A stretch of 64,000 bases of DNA from an uncultured Muribaculaceae bacterium (GCA_944321685.1 CALUMH010000002.1:62001-126000); one strand, 5' to 3'; counted from the stretch's first letter, positions 33,043-41,406 are shown. Numbers and translations: made by a program. The notes: a model not told the origin generated them from the letters alone.

Positions 33043-34821
33043 TTATTGTTGTTTTTGTTCTTCGGTTTGGATTTCTGCTTCTGCATCCTCGCTGTCTCCG
33101 CCGGCCTTTCCTTTTAAATCACCGTTGGGTGTCGAGGTTACTGTGGTTAATTCACTTTGGGTCACATCGTCTTTTGTGGGCTGATTTTCGATGTCATTCT
33201 CCATATCATCGAGCATTTTGTCGAATGATTTGAATGTGCCTTCATCGATGATGTTTTTTTCATTGACTAATTTGCTGAATATTCTTCCCACCATATTTTT
33301 ATTGTCGCCCGAAACGTGTGCAGCCACGTTGTTAAGTCGAATAATAAATTCAGCCCTGCGTTGCAGTTGCTTTACCCAGGTGGTCGTGAATGCTATGTCG
33401 TCTTGGGTCTTGCTCCTTTCGATTTTGCCCGTGACATCGTTGATAAGCCAGTTAAGGCCCGAGTTGCCTTTCAGCATGGCAGCGACGTCGGCCACAATCT
33501 TTTGTTGGTCGGCTTTCCATTTATCAAGGCTGCTTGTGGTTTCTTTCTCCTTGACAGGGGGGGCTGTAACCTGTTTTTGTTCAGGTTGGGGCTTGTTACC
33601 GCCTGTTTTTGGGGGGGCTGTGGTTTCCGGATTTGCCTCGGGTGTGATGTCGGTTCCCGCAACTATGGTGGTAGAGTCTTTTTTCCCGACGGTGTCATTG
33701 GCTTGAGTGATGTTGTCGGGTTGGTCTCCGCCACTACGGGTACCTGCCCAGTATGCGCCTGCTATGGCTGCTATCACACACAGTGCGGCTATCCCCCCGA
33801 TGAGCCACTTTTTCTTGTCGCCCGGTTGTGAGGTGTGGTTATTGCCACTGCCGCTGCTGCCACCATTGTTGCTATTATTGTTGTTGATGGGGGTGACACT
33901 TGCCGTGGTGCGCTGTTTCTTTACGGCACGTCCGGCTCCGCTCATTATTTGGCACAGTATGACGGTCACGTTGTCATACCAGTCGGCTCGTTCTGCGGCT
34001 TGCATCAGAGCTTCGCGGCAATTGGTCAATGTGTCGCAATTCGCGGCAATCACATCTTCAATGGTGTCGCCTGGATAATAGTTGCCGTTCTCGTCGAGCG
34101 TCTTGCAGTCGCGTAACACACCGCTCAGGCCGTCGCTGCACAGCAGTATTATATCGCCGTCGCACACGTTGAATTCGCGTGACTCGGGCCGTGCCGAGCC
34201 ACCGGGATCGCCGAGGCTGCGTGTGACGATGTTCCCCTGCGGGTGCTCGAAGGTATCTTCATAACGAATTACCCCTTGATTTACAAGTTCCTGGACATAG
34301 GAGTGGTCGCACGACAGCGGTTCGATGCCATTGAGCGGATTGTAGCGGTAGGCACGGCTGTCTCCGCACCAGCTTATGGTCATTTGTCCGTCCACTATCC
34401 ATGCAAGTATTATGGTCGAACCCATTCCCTCATGATCGGGACAGGATTTTGCATCTTCTTTTATGCGGCGGTCGGCTTCCTTGATGGTCTGTTCAAGGTA
34501 TTGGCGGCGTTTGGTGGCATCTGCAGCCATCTTGGCATTTATTTTTCCGGGGGCAAAAGCATCTTTTACAGTTTCTACTGCAATAGCCGAAGCCACTTCC
34601 CCGGCGTTCATGCCGCCCATCCCGTCGGCTACGGCCATCAGGCAGCCGCAATCCGACAGCGGTAATTCCGTGTCGGCCTGGCATCGTATAGGTGCGTCGT
34701 CGCTAAGGTCGTCGTCGAAGTAGAAGTTGTCTTCGTTGCCATTGAGCGGTGCCGCCGGGTTGAATTTCCCTGCTGCATCGGAATAGGCGACAATGCGGAA
34801 AGTTATATTTTTGCTGCTCAT
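33043..34821 (-). CDS. PP2C-family Ser/Thr phosphatase with membrane anchor and extracytoplasmic tail
   Basis: 592 residues. PP2C domain 1-295: NEDNFYF (29-35), ADGMGGMNAGE (65-75), GDSRAYRY (153-160), CSDGLSG (228-234) and the final DNVTVILC (283-290), so the metal-binding Asp residues are present. A low-complexity Asn/Gly/Ser linker (312-330) precedes one membrane helix (339-360). The rest, mostly Thr/Lys/Pro-rich and then a helical region (430-550), is outside the membrane and ends in an acidic tail. It should reverse phosphorylation made by the two kinases of the operon. Single-membrane topology like the partner kinase suggests both read signals from the envelope. 6 bp to the kinase. Confidence 0.9.
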   Translation of the reverse strand: MSSKNITFRIVAYSDAAGKFNPAAPLNGNEDNFYFDDDLSDDAPIRCQADTELPLSDCGCLMAVADGMGGMNAGEVASAIAVETVKDAFAPGKINAKMAADATKRRQYLEQTIKEADRRIKEDAKSCPDHEGMGSTIILAWIVDGQMTISWCGDSRAYRYNPLNGIEPLSCDHSYVQELVNQGVIRYEDTFEHPQGNIVTRSLGDPGGSARPESREFNVCDGDIILLCSDGLSGVLRDCKTLDENGNYYPGDTIEDVIAANCDTLTNCREALMQAAERADWYDNVTVILCQIMSGAGRAVKKQRTTASVTPINNNNSNNGGSSGSGNNHTSQPGDKKKWLIGGIAALCVIAAIAGAYWAGTRSGGDQPDNITQANDTVGKKDSTTIVAGTDITPEANPETTAPPKTGGNKPQPEQKQVTAPPVKEKETTSSLDKWKADQQKIVADVAAMLKGNSGLNWLINDVTGKIERSKTQDDIAFTTTWVKQLQRRAEFIIRLNNVAAHVSGDNKNMVGRIFSKLVNEKNIIDEGTFKSFDKMLDDMENDIENQPTKDDVTQSELTTVTSTPNGDLKGKAGGDSEDAEAEIQTEEQKQQ

Positions 34822-34824
34822 GTG

Positions 34825-35697
34825 TTATTTCTTGTTTTTCTTTTTGTTCTTTTCGTCTTTATCGTCTTTGCTTGAGCCTGTGGGGGTGAGCTCGTCGCCC
34901 TTTGGCGCCTCTTTAATCTCTTCGTTCCGGCGTTTTGGGATGGCTATTTTCCATGTTCCTTCTTCGCCCTGCATCATCACTCCACACAGGGTGAAAGTTA
35001 TTTGCCCTATGCCGGTTTGTCGTGGCACGATGTATATGCCGCCCCACACCTCGCCGGTTACCTGCGGAGTTTTGACTGTATATTCCGACGAGTCGGGCGA
35101 GAGAGCCAATTTGTGGCGATAGATGGTGTAGCTTACCGATGGCTGTGTCGATTGCGAGCCACAACTGTCGATGGGCTGCGGTGACACTACCCATGCCAGC
35201 CAGCCGTCGCATTCGTCACCGGTGGCACAGTCGGCCATGAAGCCGTTACCGCCGAACGTGGTACTGTCGGTAACCATGTACAGGCCGGGGGCTGACGGTT
35301 CTGCGCCGCGAATGTCACCGGCGAGGGTGGTCATTGCCGAGTCGGTGAGTTCGCGGTAACGTGTGGTGTAGAGTGCGGGGCGGTGGCTTTCGCGGTAGCG
35401 GTCGAAGTTGGGGTCATATTCCCACGGGCGCGCTGTGCAGTCTTGCACGAGCAGTCCTCCCGGCACTTTCACTGCTACCGAGTAGCTTTGTCCGAATTCA
35501 TTGTTGCCATACCGGCCGAACAGTTGGTGCGACACCGTGTCTTCGAGTTGGTAGGCTTGTTCCACTATCACCATTCCGCCTGTGATGGCATCTTCCACCA
35601 TTTCCTGGTTAGGCGATTGCAGCGAAAATCCTGCAAGTTGCGGCCAAAGTTGCAAAGGTGCCATGGCCAATAAGCATATTGTAATTATATTTTTCAT
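34825..35697 (-). CDS. Secreted protein of unknown function with basic C-terminal tail
   Basis: 290 residues, not recognised. N-terminal signal peptide MKNIITICLLAMAPLQLWPQLA (1-22), then a mainly beta protein with several Cys (CTARPW; CATGDECDGW; CGSQS; TLCGV), which could form disulfides. The last 45 residues are strongly charged and end in KDEKNKKKNKK. Located between the phosphatase (3 bp) and the FHA-protease gene (11 bp), so in the same operon. It may be a substrate, ligand or cofactor of the nearby protease or motor; that is inference. Confidence 0.7.
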   Translation of the reverse strand: MKNIITICLLAMAPLQLWPQLAGFSLQSPNQEMVEDAITGGMVIVEQAYQLEDTVSHQLFGRYGNNEFGQSYSVAVKVPGGLLVQDCTARPWEYDPNFDRYRESHRPALYTTRYRELTDSAMTTLAGDIRGAEPSAPGLYMVTDSTTFGGNGFMADCATGDECDGWLAWVVSPQPIDSCGSQSTQPSVSYTIYRHKLALSPDSSEYTVKTPQVTGEVWGGIYIVPRQTGIGQITFTLCGVMMQGEEGTWKIAIPKRRNEEIKEAPKGDELTPTGSSKDDKDEKNKKKNKK

Positions 35698-35708
35698 AAT
35701 TGATTATT

Positions 35709-37313
35709 TTATTGAATGTTGCAAATGGGAACAGCCCAATTATGCTCTTCTGTTCTGATGTCTCCGCGGGAAACTATGCCCACTACGGTTAATTTGCCTT
35801 CGCTGTTAACGGCAAAAATAGGCCCGCCTGAATTTCCATGGTCGGTTCCACGTGAATGGAGAATGCAGCCGTTACTTGCAAGTCCTTTCCGAGATGTTGT
35901 CAGTTTGGAAGGAATAGGTTCCACGTCTTCATTTCCGTCGAGGACTCCGATTCCTTTCGGAAATCCCAAAGCGACTAAGTCTTGCATCGGCATAAGGTTG
36001 CGGCTTAGGTTGAAGTCGGCTTCTATTTGCCCGTGTTTTCCGTTTGTGTTTGTTGTATAGGCCCAATCGGTAGCCCACATTTTTTCATTCATTCCATCTA
36101 CTGCCGGCCATGAGAACTGCCAGTTTACCGGGTTGCCGTTCTCGTCGGTTCCTATTTGTGCAATTTGGTCAAGGCTGTGGTTTATCACGAAGTCGTCGCT
36201 GGTGAATGTGAACTGGTTGCCCGACATCGTTGAGATGGCGACGAAATAAGCTTTTATCTTTATGTTAGGGTTGGTTGAAGCAGCCCGTGTTACTGCCGAT
36301 ACCATGTCGTCGGCCACGGGTGATGTGTAAAGCCAACCTTCTATACAGTGCCTTGCGGTGACAAACCTGCCGTCGTTAAGAAGGAAACCTGTTCCGCTCC
36401 AGCCATATGGTTGTTCTCCGTTCATAATTGTGTTCTCTTCGCCATCAACTATGTAAACCACTTTGGCGGTCTGTAAGTAATATACGTCCTTACTTACGTT
36501 CTGCTCGGCGAGCAAGGCGTCAAATCCTTTTGATGTTCCGCCTATCCTGCGCAATCTTTCTTCGGCAGCCCGAATTGCCCTGTTTTGTTCTTCTCGCAGT
36601 GCGGCAATTTCGGCTTCATGCTCCTGTTGCTGCCTTAGGTTTTCTTCCTCACGGGCAATGCTGTCTTGCCTGTTCTTTTCGACTTGTGCTTCCAGTTTGG
36701 TGTTGAAGTCGTTGATTAACGCTATGTTGTCGGTTCGGTATTGCGTTATCATGTTTTGTTGCTTTATCAGGAAATATCCTCCCACGCCGATGCACAGCAC
36801 CAGCAGGCACGCCAGTGTGGTGATGGCTGTCTTGTAGGGGCGCAGTGCCTGCTTGCGGAACAGGTTGAGGCGCGACGTGAGTCCTATGCTCTTTACCAAT
36901 CCCTTGTTGCCTTCTGGGACTATGAAGCCCATGCGAGGCCCGTTGGTGGAAAGTTGTATTTCATCGCCGTTCTGCAAGTACCATTCGGTTTCCACGCGGT
37001 GCCCGTTGAGGTAGGTCGAGTTGGTTTTTGACAGCTGCACCAGTTTCCAGTTGTCGCCGTCCTTGACAATGGCGGCATGGCGTCGGCTCACCGTGGTAAA
37101 CGACTCATCGAAACGAACTTGGCAACTCGGGGCACGTCCGAGTTCTATTTGGTCAACTATTATCATTTGGTTTTCCCCGGCCTTGTGGTATTTTGATGAA
37201 ACTTTGTGTTCCAGCACATAATACCTGCGTCCGCCGGCTCCCATAACCGATTTCATGCCGGCTCCGATTGATCCTGCAAGCGATCTGCGATATTGCTGTG
37301 TCGTCTGTGCCAT
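35709..37313 (-). CDS. FHA domain - membrane helix - trypsin-like serine protease
   Basis: 534 residues. Cytoplasmic FHA domain (about 50-130): IELGRAPSCQVRF, TVSRRHA (74-80), NSTYLNGHRV, NGDEIQL, so the phospho-threonine pocket residues (GR, S-R-R-H, N) are present. Membrane helix 162-183, then a coiled coil (190-258) and a trypsin/HtrA-like protease (about 275-534): His322 in VTARHC, likely Asp416 in ATDWA, Ser495 in HGNSGGPIF. No PDZ domain. The architecture places a phospho-reading domain inside and a protease outside, so kinase signals could gate proteolysis in the periplasm. Neighbours are 11 and 23 bp away. The catalytic Asp assignment is the least certain. Confidence 0.87.
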   Translation of the reverse strand: MAQTTQQYRRSLAGSIGAGMKSVMGAGGRRYYVLEHKVSSKYHKAGENQMIIVDQIELGRAPSCQVRFDESFTTVSRRHAAIVKDGDNWKLVQLSKTNSTYLNGHRVETEWYLQNGDEIQLSTNGPRMGFIVPEGNKGLVKSIGLTSRLNLFRKQALRPYKTAITTLACLLVLCIGVGGYFLIKQQNMITQYRTDNIALINDFNTKLEAQVEKNRQDSIAREEENLRQQQEHEAEIAALREEQNRAIRAAEERLRRIGGTSKGFDALLAEQNVSKDVYYLQTAKVVYIVDGEENTIMNGEQPYGWSGTGFLLNDGRFVTARHCIEGWLYTSPVADDMVSAVTRAASTNPNIKIKAYFVAISTMSGNQFTFTSDDFVINHSLDQIAQIGTDENGNPVNWQFSWPAVDGMNEKMWATDWAYTTNTNGKHGQIEADFNLSRNLMPMQDLVALGFPKGIGVLDGNEDVEPIPSKLTTSRKGLASNGCILHSRGTDHGNSGGPIFAVNSEGKLTVVGIVSRGDIRTEEHNWAVPICNIQ

Positions 37314-37336
37314 ATTAAAAGAATGTGTGTAATGTG

Positions 37337-38077
37337 TTATTTATAAAAACGGTTTATTAAATTATCAATCATGTAATTGCTCATTCGGGCAAACAGGCGG
37401 TCTTGCCGTCGGTGAGTGTAATGTATGCCCAACATGAGGAAAATGCTCAGGAACAGGGCCACCAGTGTGGTGTCGAAAGCGACCGCGAGCATACTTGTCA
37501 TCTTGTTTATGCCCTCGGTGGTGCCTGCCTCGTTGGCATATCCAAGCGATGCGGCGATGCCTATCACTGTGCCTATGAAACCCACCGATGGTATAGCCCA
37601 AGCGCAGTAGCGTATGAATTCCTGTTCGCTCTCCATGTCGGAGGCATATATCTTGACTTGAGCTTCAACTAATCCCAGCACTTCCGACGACGATTTGCTC
37701 AGCCGGTACTTGGTGCAGGCTTTTTTTATCAAGTCGGTGAGTAGGAATTTGCCGGAGTGTTCAAGTTGCTGCATATTCAGTTTTATGTTGTTCACGTCGT
37801 CGGGACTTAGCACCCAATTATCTTTTTCGGGCAGCAAGTGAGCCTCAAGCGAGTCATATTCGTGGGTTATCACACTGTTGGCATGGGCCACTTCAAGCAT
37901 TCCGAAGAAAAAGAAGAAATAAGTAGCACCCTGTATAAGCCCCTCGGGCATGGTGCCGCCGAGCATGGTCAGCAGGCGTGACGGGTGTTCGTCGTCATTG
38001 GCCATGACGATTACAGTCATCAGTGCGAAAGCGAAAATTATGCTCAGCAGTATTCTTATATATCTGTTACTTGCCAT
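37337..38077 (-). CDS. MotA/TolQ/ExbB-family ion channel protein
   Basis: 246 residues. Membrane helices at about 8-25, 46-65, 158-180 and 195-220, with a cytoplasmic loop of about 90 residues between the second and third. The signature is in helices 3-4: IPSVGFIGTVIGIAASLGYA (162-181) and MTSMLAVAFDTTLVALFLSI (193-212), as in MotA, TolQ and ExbB, which form pentameric rings that use the proton or sodium gradient to do work. The partner MotB/ExbD-like gene is immediately upstream, 10 bp away. It belongs to the nine-gene phospho-signalling operon. Confidence 0.9.
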   Translation of the reverse strand: MASNRYIRILLSIIFAFALMTVIVMANDDEHPSRLLTMLGGTMPEGLIQGATYFFFFFGMLEVAHANSVITHEYDSLEAHLLPEKDNWVLSPDDVNNIKLNMQQLEHSGKFLLTDLIKKACTKYRLSKSSSEVLGLVEAQVKIYASDMESEQEFIRYCAWAIPSVGFIGTVIGIAASLGYANEAGTTEGINKMTSMLAVAFDTTLVALFLSIFLMLGIHYTHRRQDRLFARMSNYMIDNLINRFYK

Positions 38078-38087
38078 TTGTTGCTGT

Positions 38088-38987
38088 TTATTTTATTACA
38101 CGGCCTGAGCCCCACAGGGGTTCGCGGTGCGAGATTATGTTAAATCCCGAGTCGGACAGGCGGAAGGTGACGAAGCACTTGTTAGGCCCCTTGGAGATGG
38201 TGAACGGGTCGAGTTCGATTCTTCGCTCGTCGGGTTTGCCCGGGTGGAAAATAAGCACGCACGACACTGTGGCCGATTGCGCAATCGATGCCTCGTATAT
38301 GTTGACCCACGCGGTGTATTCGCCCGGGTATATTTCGGGTACATAGAACAGCTCGAAGCGTTCCTCGTCGCCTGCACGGCGTTCCCTCACGTCCTCACCC
38401 AGAATGCCCCATTTTTTCGACGGGTACATTCTCCAGCACTGTTCGGGGTCGGGTTCGAAACGCTGTACACCGAGGTCAACATCGGCATCGATCTCCGACC
38501 ATCGGCACAGGATGCCGAAACGTGCGAATACGCCCATCGTCTTCTCTACGGTGTTTGCCACCTTGCTGCGCTCGTTGGCTTCTTCAAGTTGTTGGCGCAA
38601 TCCGGCCACTTCCTGCTTCAGCCTTTCCGATGCCGTGTTGGCATTTTCCAGTTCTTCGCGCAACCGTCGGTTTTCGTCGGCAGCCTCCCGAATGCCGTTT
38701 TCGAGTTCGGCAATGCGGTCGTTGAGTCGGTTTATGTCCTCCTTCAGCCCGTTAAGTTCGTTGCTCAGTTGCTCAAACACCTCTTGCGGCACACTGTTCT
38801 TGATTTTTTCTATTGCATCGTCGATGCTTGTGGTTATTTCCTGTATTTCTTTTACCTTTTCCAGCAGTTCCACATCTTCTTTTGTCATCTTTGGAATTAT
38901 TATGAACAAGATGATTACAGCTGCCAAGGCTCCCGAAAGCAGGTCGAGGAACGAAGTGCCGAATATGTTGATTTCCTGCCGTGCCAT
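38088..38987 (-). CDS. MotB/TolR/ExbD-like motor partner with coiled coil and non-OmpA C-terminus
   Basis: 299 residues from ATG at 38987 (a TTG four codons earlier is not needed). N-terminal membrane helix 12-32 with Asp15 (TSFLDLLSGALAAVIILF), the position where MotB/ExbD/TolR proteins carry the ion-binding Asp. Then a long coiled coil (about 38-155) with repeats of Glu/Leu/Arg, and a C-terminal beta-rich domain (about 155-299) with FGILCRWSEIDADVDL and later SGFNIISHREPLWG, which I do not recognise. It lacks the OmpA peptidoglycan-binding domain of MotB and ZorB. Pairs with the MotA-like protein; 8 bp from the kinase-FHA gene. The long periplasmic rod could reach the outer layers. Confidence 0.83.
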   Translation of the reverse strand: MARQEINIFGTSFLDLLSGALAAVIILFIIIPKMTKEDVELLEKVKEIQEITTSIDDAIEKIKNSVPQEVFEQLSNELNGLKEDINRLNDRIAELENGIREAADENRRLREELENANTASERLKQEVAGLRQQLEEANERSKVANTVEKTMGVFARFGILCRWSEIDADVDLGVQRFEPDPEQCWRMYPSKKWGILGEDVRERRAGDEERFELFYVPEIYPGEYTAWVNIYEASIAQSATVSCVLIFHPGKPDERRIELDPFTISKGPNKCFVTFRLSDSGFNIISHREPLWGSGRVIK

Positions 38988-38995
38988 AATGTATT

Positions 38996-40369
38996 TCAAG
39001 CACCCTCCACACGCAGTTTCACATCGCCAATCGAGATTATGTCGCCCGGTTTTATGGCTGCGCCATATGTTCCCACTTCCTGCGAGTTGACATATGTGCC
39101 GTTAAGCGAATTTTTCCACTGCATTCGGTTGCGGCGGCTGCATGGAATGTTGCACCTGTCGCAAGGGAACAGGCTGTGTTGCCGCAGCCCGTACTCGCAG
39201 TTGCACCTGAACTGGCCGTCGCGCAGCACCCACACGTTGCCGCCAGGGTCTTTCTCGATGGTGCAGTGTTGCCGTGAGATGAAGCAGGTCTCGGTTTCTT
39301 CGATACTTATGGAGTTCCATGTGTCGGCCGAGGCCCGTCCTATGGTGATTATGGTGTTTCCGTCGGAAAACAGGCTGTTGAGTGCATAAGTGCGGCCAAG
39401 TTCCTCGCCTTGCATCACGCGCAACAGCAGTCCTGCCGATGCGTCGCGGTTGAACCGTGTGGCATCGGGCACAGGGTCGGGTATCGATGCGCCGGGATTG
39501 GGCATCAGTTTCAGCACATCGTCGATGGTTTGCAGCCGTTGCCTGAAGTCGGGTACAAGGCATCCCTCGATTACCGGCAGCCATTTTGCGCCGTCCGAAC
39601 CCGACAGTCGCGCACGATCCCAATTGCCGCGTTGGACGTTGTTGACATACCGCGGCACGTCGGCTTCCGATTCGAGTTGCCCGAATGGCAGATTTCCCGT
39701 AAGCAGCTGGTACATCATCACGCCGAACGAGAATATGTCGGTCGTCGGCAGCACCGTGGCATTGCCGCGCTTGGGGTTGACCTGTTCGGGCGGCATATAT
39801 GCTATGGTACCGAAACGCTGTTGCGGTACTCCTGTCCATCCACGTTGTGTGAGGCGGTTGTTTTGGTCGCCCGAAATGCCGAAGTCGGTGAGCACTGCGT
39901 GTGAACTGTCGCGCAGCAGCACGTTTTCTGGTTTCAGGTCGCGGTGTACCTTGCCATTGGCGTGCAAGTCTCTTAGCCCAAGCAGCACCTGCCGTGCCAT
40001 CAATGGCAGGTTCACTCGCGTCTGTTTGAGTGCGCTGTTGAGGTCGCCGCAAGGGCAATATTCCATCACGATATAAGAATTCCCCCTTACCATGCCTTTA
40101 GCCACCGAGTGTACGAGGTAGTCGCTGGGAATTTGTCCGGTTTCATATTCCCGCTCGAAGCGCTTGAGCAGGTTTGGCCGTTCCGAGGCAATCACTTCCC
40201 ACAGTTTCAGCAATTTCAGCGCGTAGGGCTTGCCGTTACTGTCGGTCACGCAGAACACTTGCCCGAAGGTTCCTTCGCCCAGGAACGATTTCACTTTCCA
40301 CTTTTGGTCGATGTAATCGCCCGGAGTGAAGTGGCAGCGTTCGGCGACGCAAGTTTTCTCGTGGTTCAT
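38996..40369 (-). CDS. Cytoplasmic Ser/Thr kinase with C-terminal FHA domain
   Basis: 457 residues, no membrane helix. Hanks-type kinase (about 20-290): GEGTFGQV (31-38), Lys52, VHRDLKPENVLL (141-152), TDFG (161-164), Tyr-containing APE-like region AYMPPEQV, and DIFSFGVMMYQLLTG. The catalytic residues are canonical. A C-terminal FHA domain (about 320-457) has IGRASADTWNSI, SRQHCTI and NGTYVNSQEV, GDIISIGD. Between the phospho-reading loop and the next strand is an insert with closely spaced Cys (FRCNCEYG and CDRCNIPC, about residues 395-415), which could bind zinc. Likely the system's cytoplasmic kinase, placed next to the motor genes and the zinc-ribbon/FHA gene (5 bp). Confidence 0.9.
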   Translation of the reverse strand: MNHEKTCVAERCHFTPGDYIDQKWKVKSFLGEGTFGQVFCVTDSNGKPYALKLLKLWEVIASERPNLLKRFEREYETGQIPSDYLVHSVAKGMVRGNSYIVMEYCPCGDLNSALKQTRVNLPLMARQVLLGLRDLHANGKVHRDLKPENVLLRDSSHAVLTDFGISGDQNNRLTQRGWTGVPQQRFGTIAYMPPEQVNPKRGNATVLPTTDIFSFGVMMYQLLTGNLPFGQLESEADVPRYVNNVQRGNWDRARLSGSDGAKWLPVIEGCLVPDFRQRLQTIDDVLKLMPNPGASIPDPVPDATRFNRDASAGLLLRVMQGEELGRTYALNSLFSDGNTIITIGRASADTWNSISIEETETCFISRQHCTIEKDPGGNVWVLRDGQFRCNCEYGLRQHSLFPCDRCNIPCSRRNRMQWKNSLNGTYVNSQEVGTYGAAIKPGDIISIGDVKLRVEGA

Positions 40370-40374
40370 GTGTG

Positions 40375-41028
40375 TTACCCTTTTTTGAATTCAAACATAC
40401 GGTTGCCCAGCACAATCACATCGCCGTCTTGCAGGCGCATTTTCCTGTCAACGCGTATCAGCGTGGTTTGCATCTCGCTACGGTTTTCGATGTACCATTC
40501 ATCGCCTTCGCGTGTGATAACGGCTTGTACTTTCGATGTTATTGAATTGTTGTTGCTGTCGGTGTTGGCACGGTTCAGCGTGATTTCATCGCCCGAGTAG
40601 CTTACCGGTTCGTAAGTGGCCTGTTCGGTTTGCCATGGAATGCGGCGCAACGAGCAGAACCCTTCGTTTTGCGGGGTACTCCATGGGTTGATTGTGCCGC
40701 CCACGTTGTTGCCTTGCCTGTGTGGTTGCGGCTGAAATTGCGGTTGCGGCCGTGCCTGCTTCAATGCATTTTGGCATCGTGGGCAGAAGTTCATGTTTGG
40801 GGTTATCGGGTAGCCGCATCGCGGGCACTGTCCTGGTTGGGAATTTGGTGACGGCGGAGTGGGGTTGCCCGGGAAGCCGTCATTAGGCTCGCGGATAGTA
40901 GATTTCAACTGCTCTTGGCTGTCGCGGTTTGGCGCACTGTCAATCATCGACCCCTCAAGCGGAGCATTGCATTTGATGCAACGAGTTGCATTAGGCTCGT
41001 TGATCCATCCACAATTTTTGCATCGCAT
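40375..41028 (-). CDS. Double zinc-ribbon and FHA-domain protein
   Basis: 217 residues from MRCKNCGWIN; the longer frame to 41133 is over the promoter. First zinc ribbon C3-x2-C6 / C17-x2-C20, second C68-x2-C71 / C82-x2-C85 (QCPRCGYP, NFCPRCQNA), joined by a Pro/Gly/Gln-rich linker. The C-terminal 70 residues (148-217) look like a small FHA domain: ITLNRANTD, SITSKVQAVI, DGDVIVLGNRMFEF. No membrane segment. It opens the operon and could be a cytoplasmic adaptor recruited to phosphorylated partners. A TATTTTTG element is 79 bp upstream. The FHA assignment is less certain than the zinc ribbons. Confidence 0.82.
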   Translation of the reverse strand: MRCKNCGWINEPNATRCIKCNAPLEGSMIDSAPNRDSQEQLKSTIREPNDGFPGNPTPPSPNSQPGQCPRCGYPITPNMNFCPRCQNALKQARPQPQFQPQPHRQGNNVGGTINPWSTPQNEGFCSLRRIPWQTEQATYEPVSYSGDEITLNRANTDSNNNSITSKVQAVITREGDEWYIENRSEMQTTLIRVDRKMRLQDGDVIVLGNRMFEFKKG

Positions 41029-41106
41029 AATCAATAGTTCTGTTAAGGTGTTAATCAATATCATTTGCCGGTGCCGTTTGTTGTGGTGGCAATCGACCGG
41101 TTGATG

Positions 41107-41114
41107 CAAAAATA
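41107..41114 (-). promoter_or_regulatory. -7 promoter element of the phospho-signalling operon
   Basis: Minus-strand TATTTTTG fits TAnnTTTG. A TTG (minus) at 41131-41133 is 16 bp away, shorter than the usual spacer, so a regulator may be needed. Leader about 70-75 nt. Confidence 0.5.
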
Positions 41115-41373
41115 TGAATAATTCTTGGAACAAGGAATAATATGGTTTAGAAATTGCATGGCGCAGCGCACATATTTTTTAAATATCTCCTTGATGTATG
41201 AATAAAATGCTACGATGTAAACTCTGGCTTCGGCGACGGTTTACAAATGCAAATGCCGGAGTCGCCGATTTGTTAAAAAAACAGTTGGCTCGTGTGCCGT
41301 TTATGTTGCACGACATGGATTTTTGCTTGTTGATAACTTTGTGTGTTAAAGGCAGAAAAAATGCGAATTTAAG
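41115..41373. other. Divergent intergenic region between the phospho-signalling operon and the dcw cluster
   Basis: No gene I can support. A 60-codon frame at 41198-41380 has no resemblance to MraZ. A 8-bp inverted repeat TCGGCGAC / GTCGCCGA lies at 41230-41237 and 41261-41268. A further TAACTTTG string is at 41334-41341 and TAAGTTTG at 41370-41377, both on the dcw side. Confidence 0.5.
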
Positions 41374-41406
41374 TTTGTAAATTACGTGGATTATTTGCTA
41401 ACTTTA
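41374..41406 (+). promoter_or_regulatory. Candidate promoter of the dcw cluster
   Basis: TTTG 41374-41377, 21-bp spacer, TAACTTTA 41399-41406 (one mismatch). About 100 bp before the ATG at 41507. Other TAnnTTTG strings at 41334-41341 and 41370-41377 may be additional starts. Confidence 0.45.

Noticed and set aside
37337..38987. MotA/MotB-like pair as Zorya defence system ZorA/ZorB
   Set aside because: The MotA-like protein lacks a long cytoplasmic tail, the partner lacks an OmpA domain, and no ZorC, ZorD or ZorE is present.
38127..39389. 420-codon plus-strand frame antisense to the MotB-like and kinase-FHA genes
   Set aside because: It lies wholly opposite two genes with clear domains, has no recognisable domain, and its composition is that of a shadow frame.
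29868..41028. Kinase/phosphatase/FHA set as a T6SS regulatory module
   Set aside because: No structural T6SS genes are nearby and the other components (MotA/MotB-like, FHA-protease, BACON) do not belong to that module.
41198..41380. 60-codon frame as a possible mraZ or small gene upstream of rsmH
   Set aside because: Far shorter than MraZ, lacks its motifs, and overlaps promoter-like boxes.
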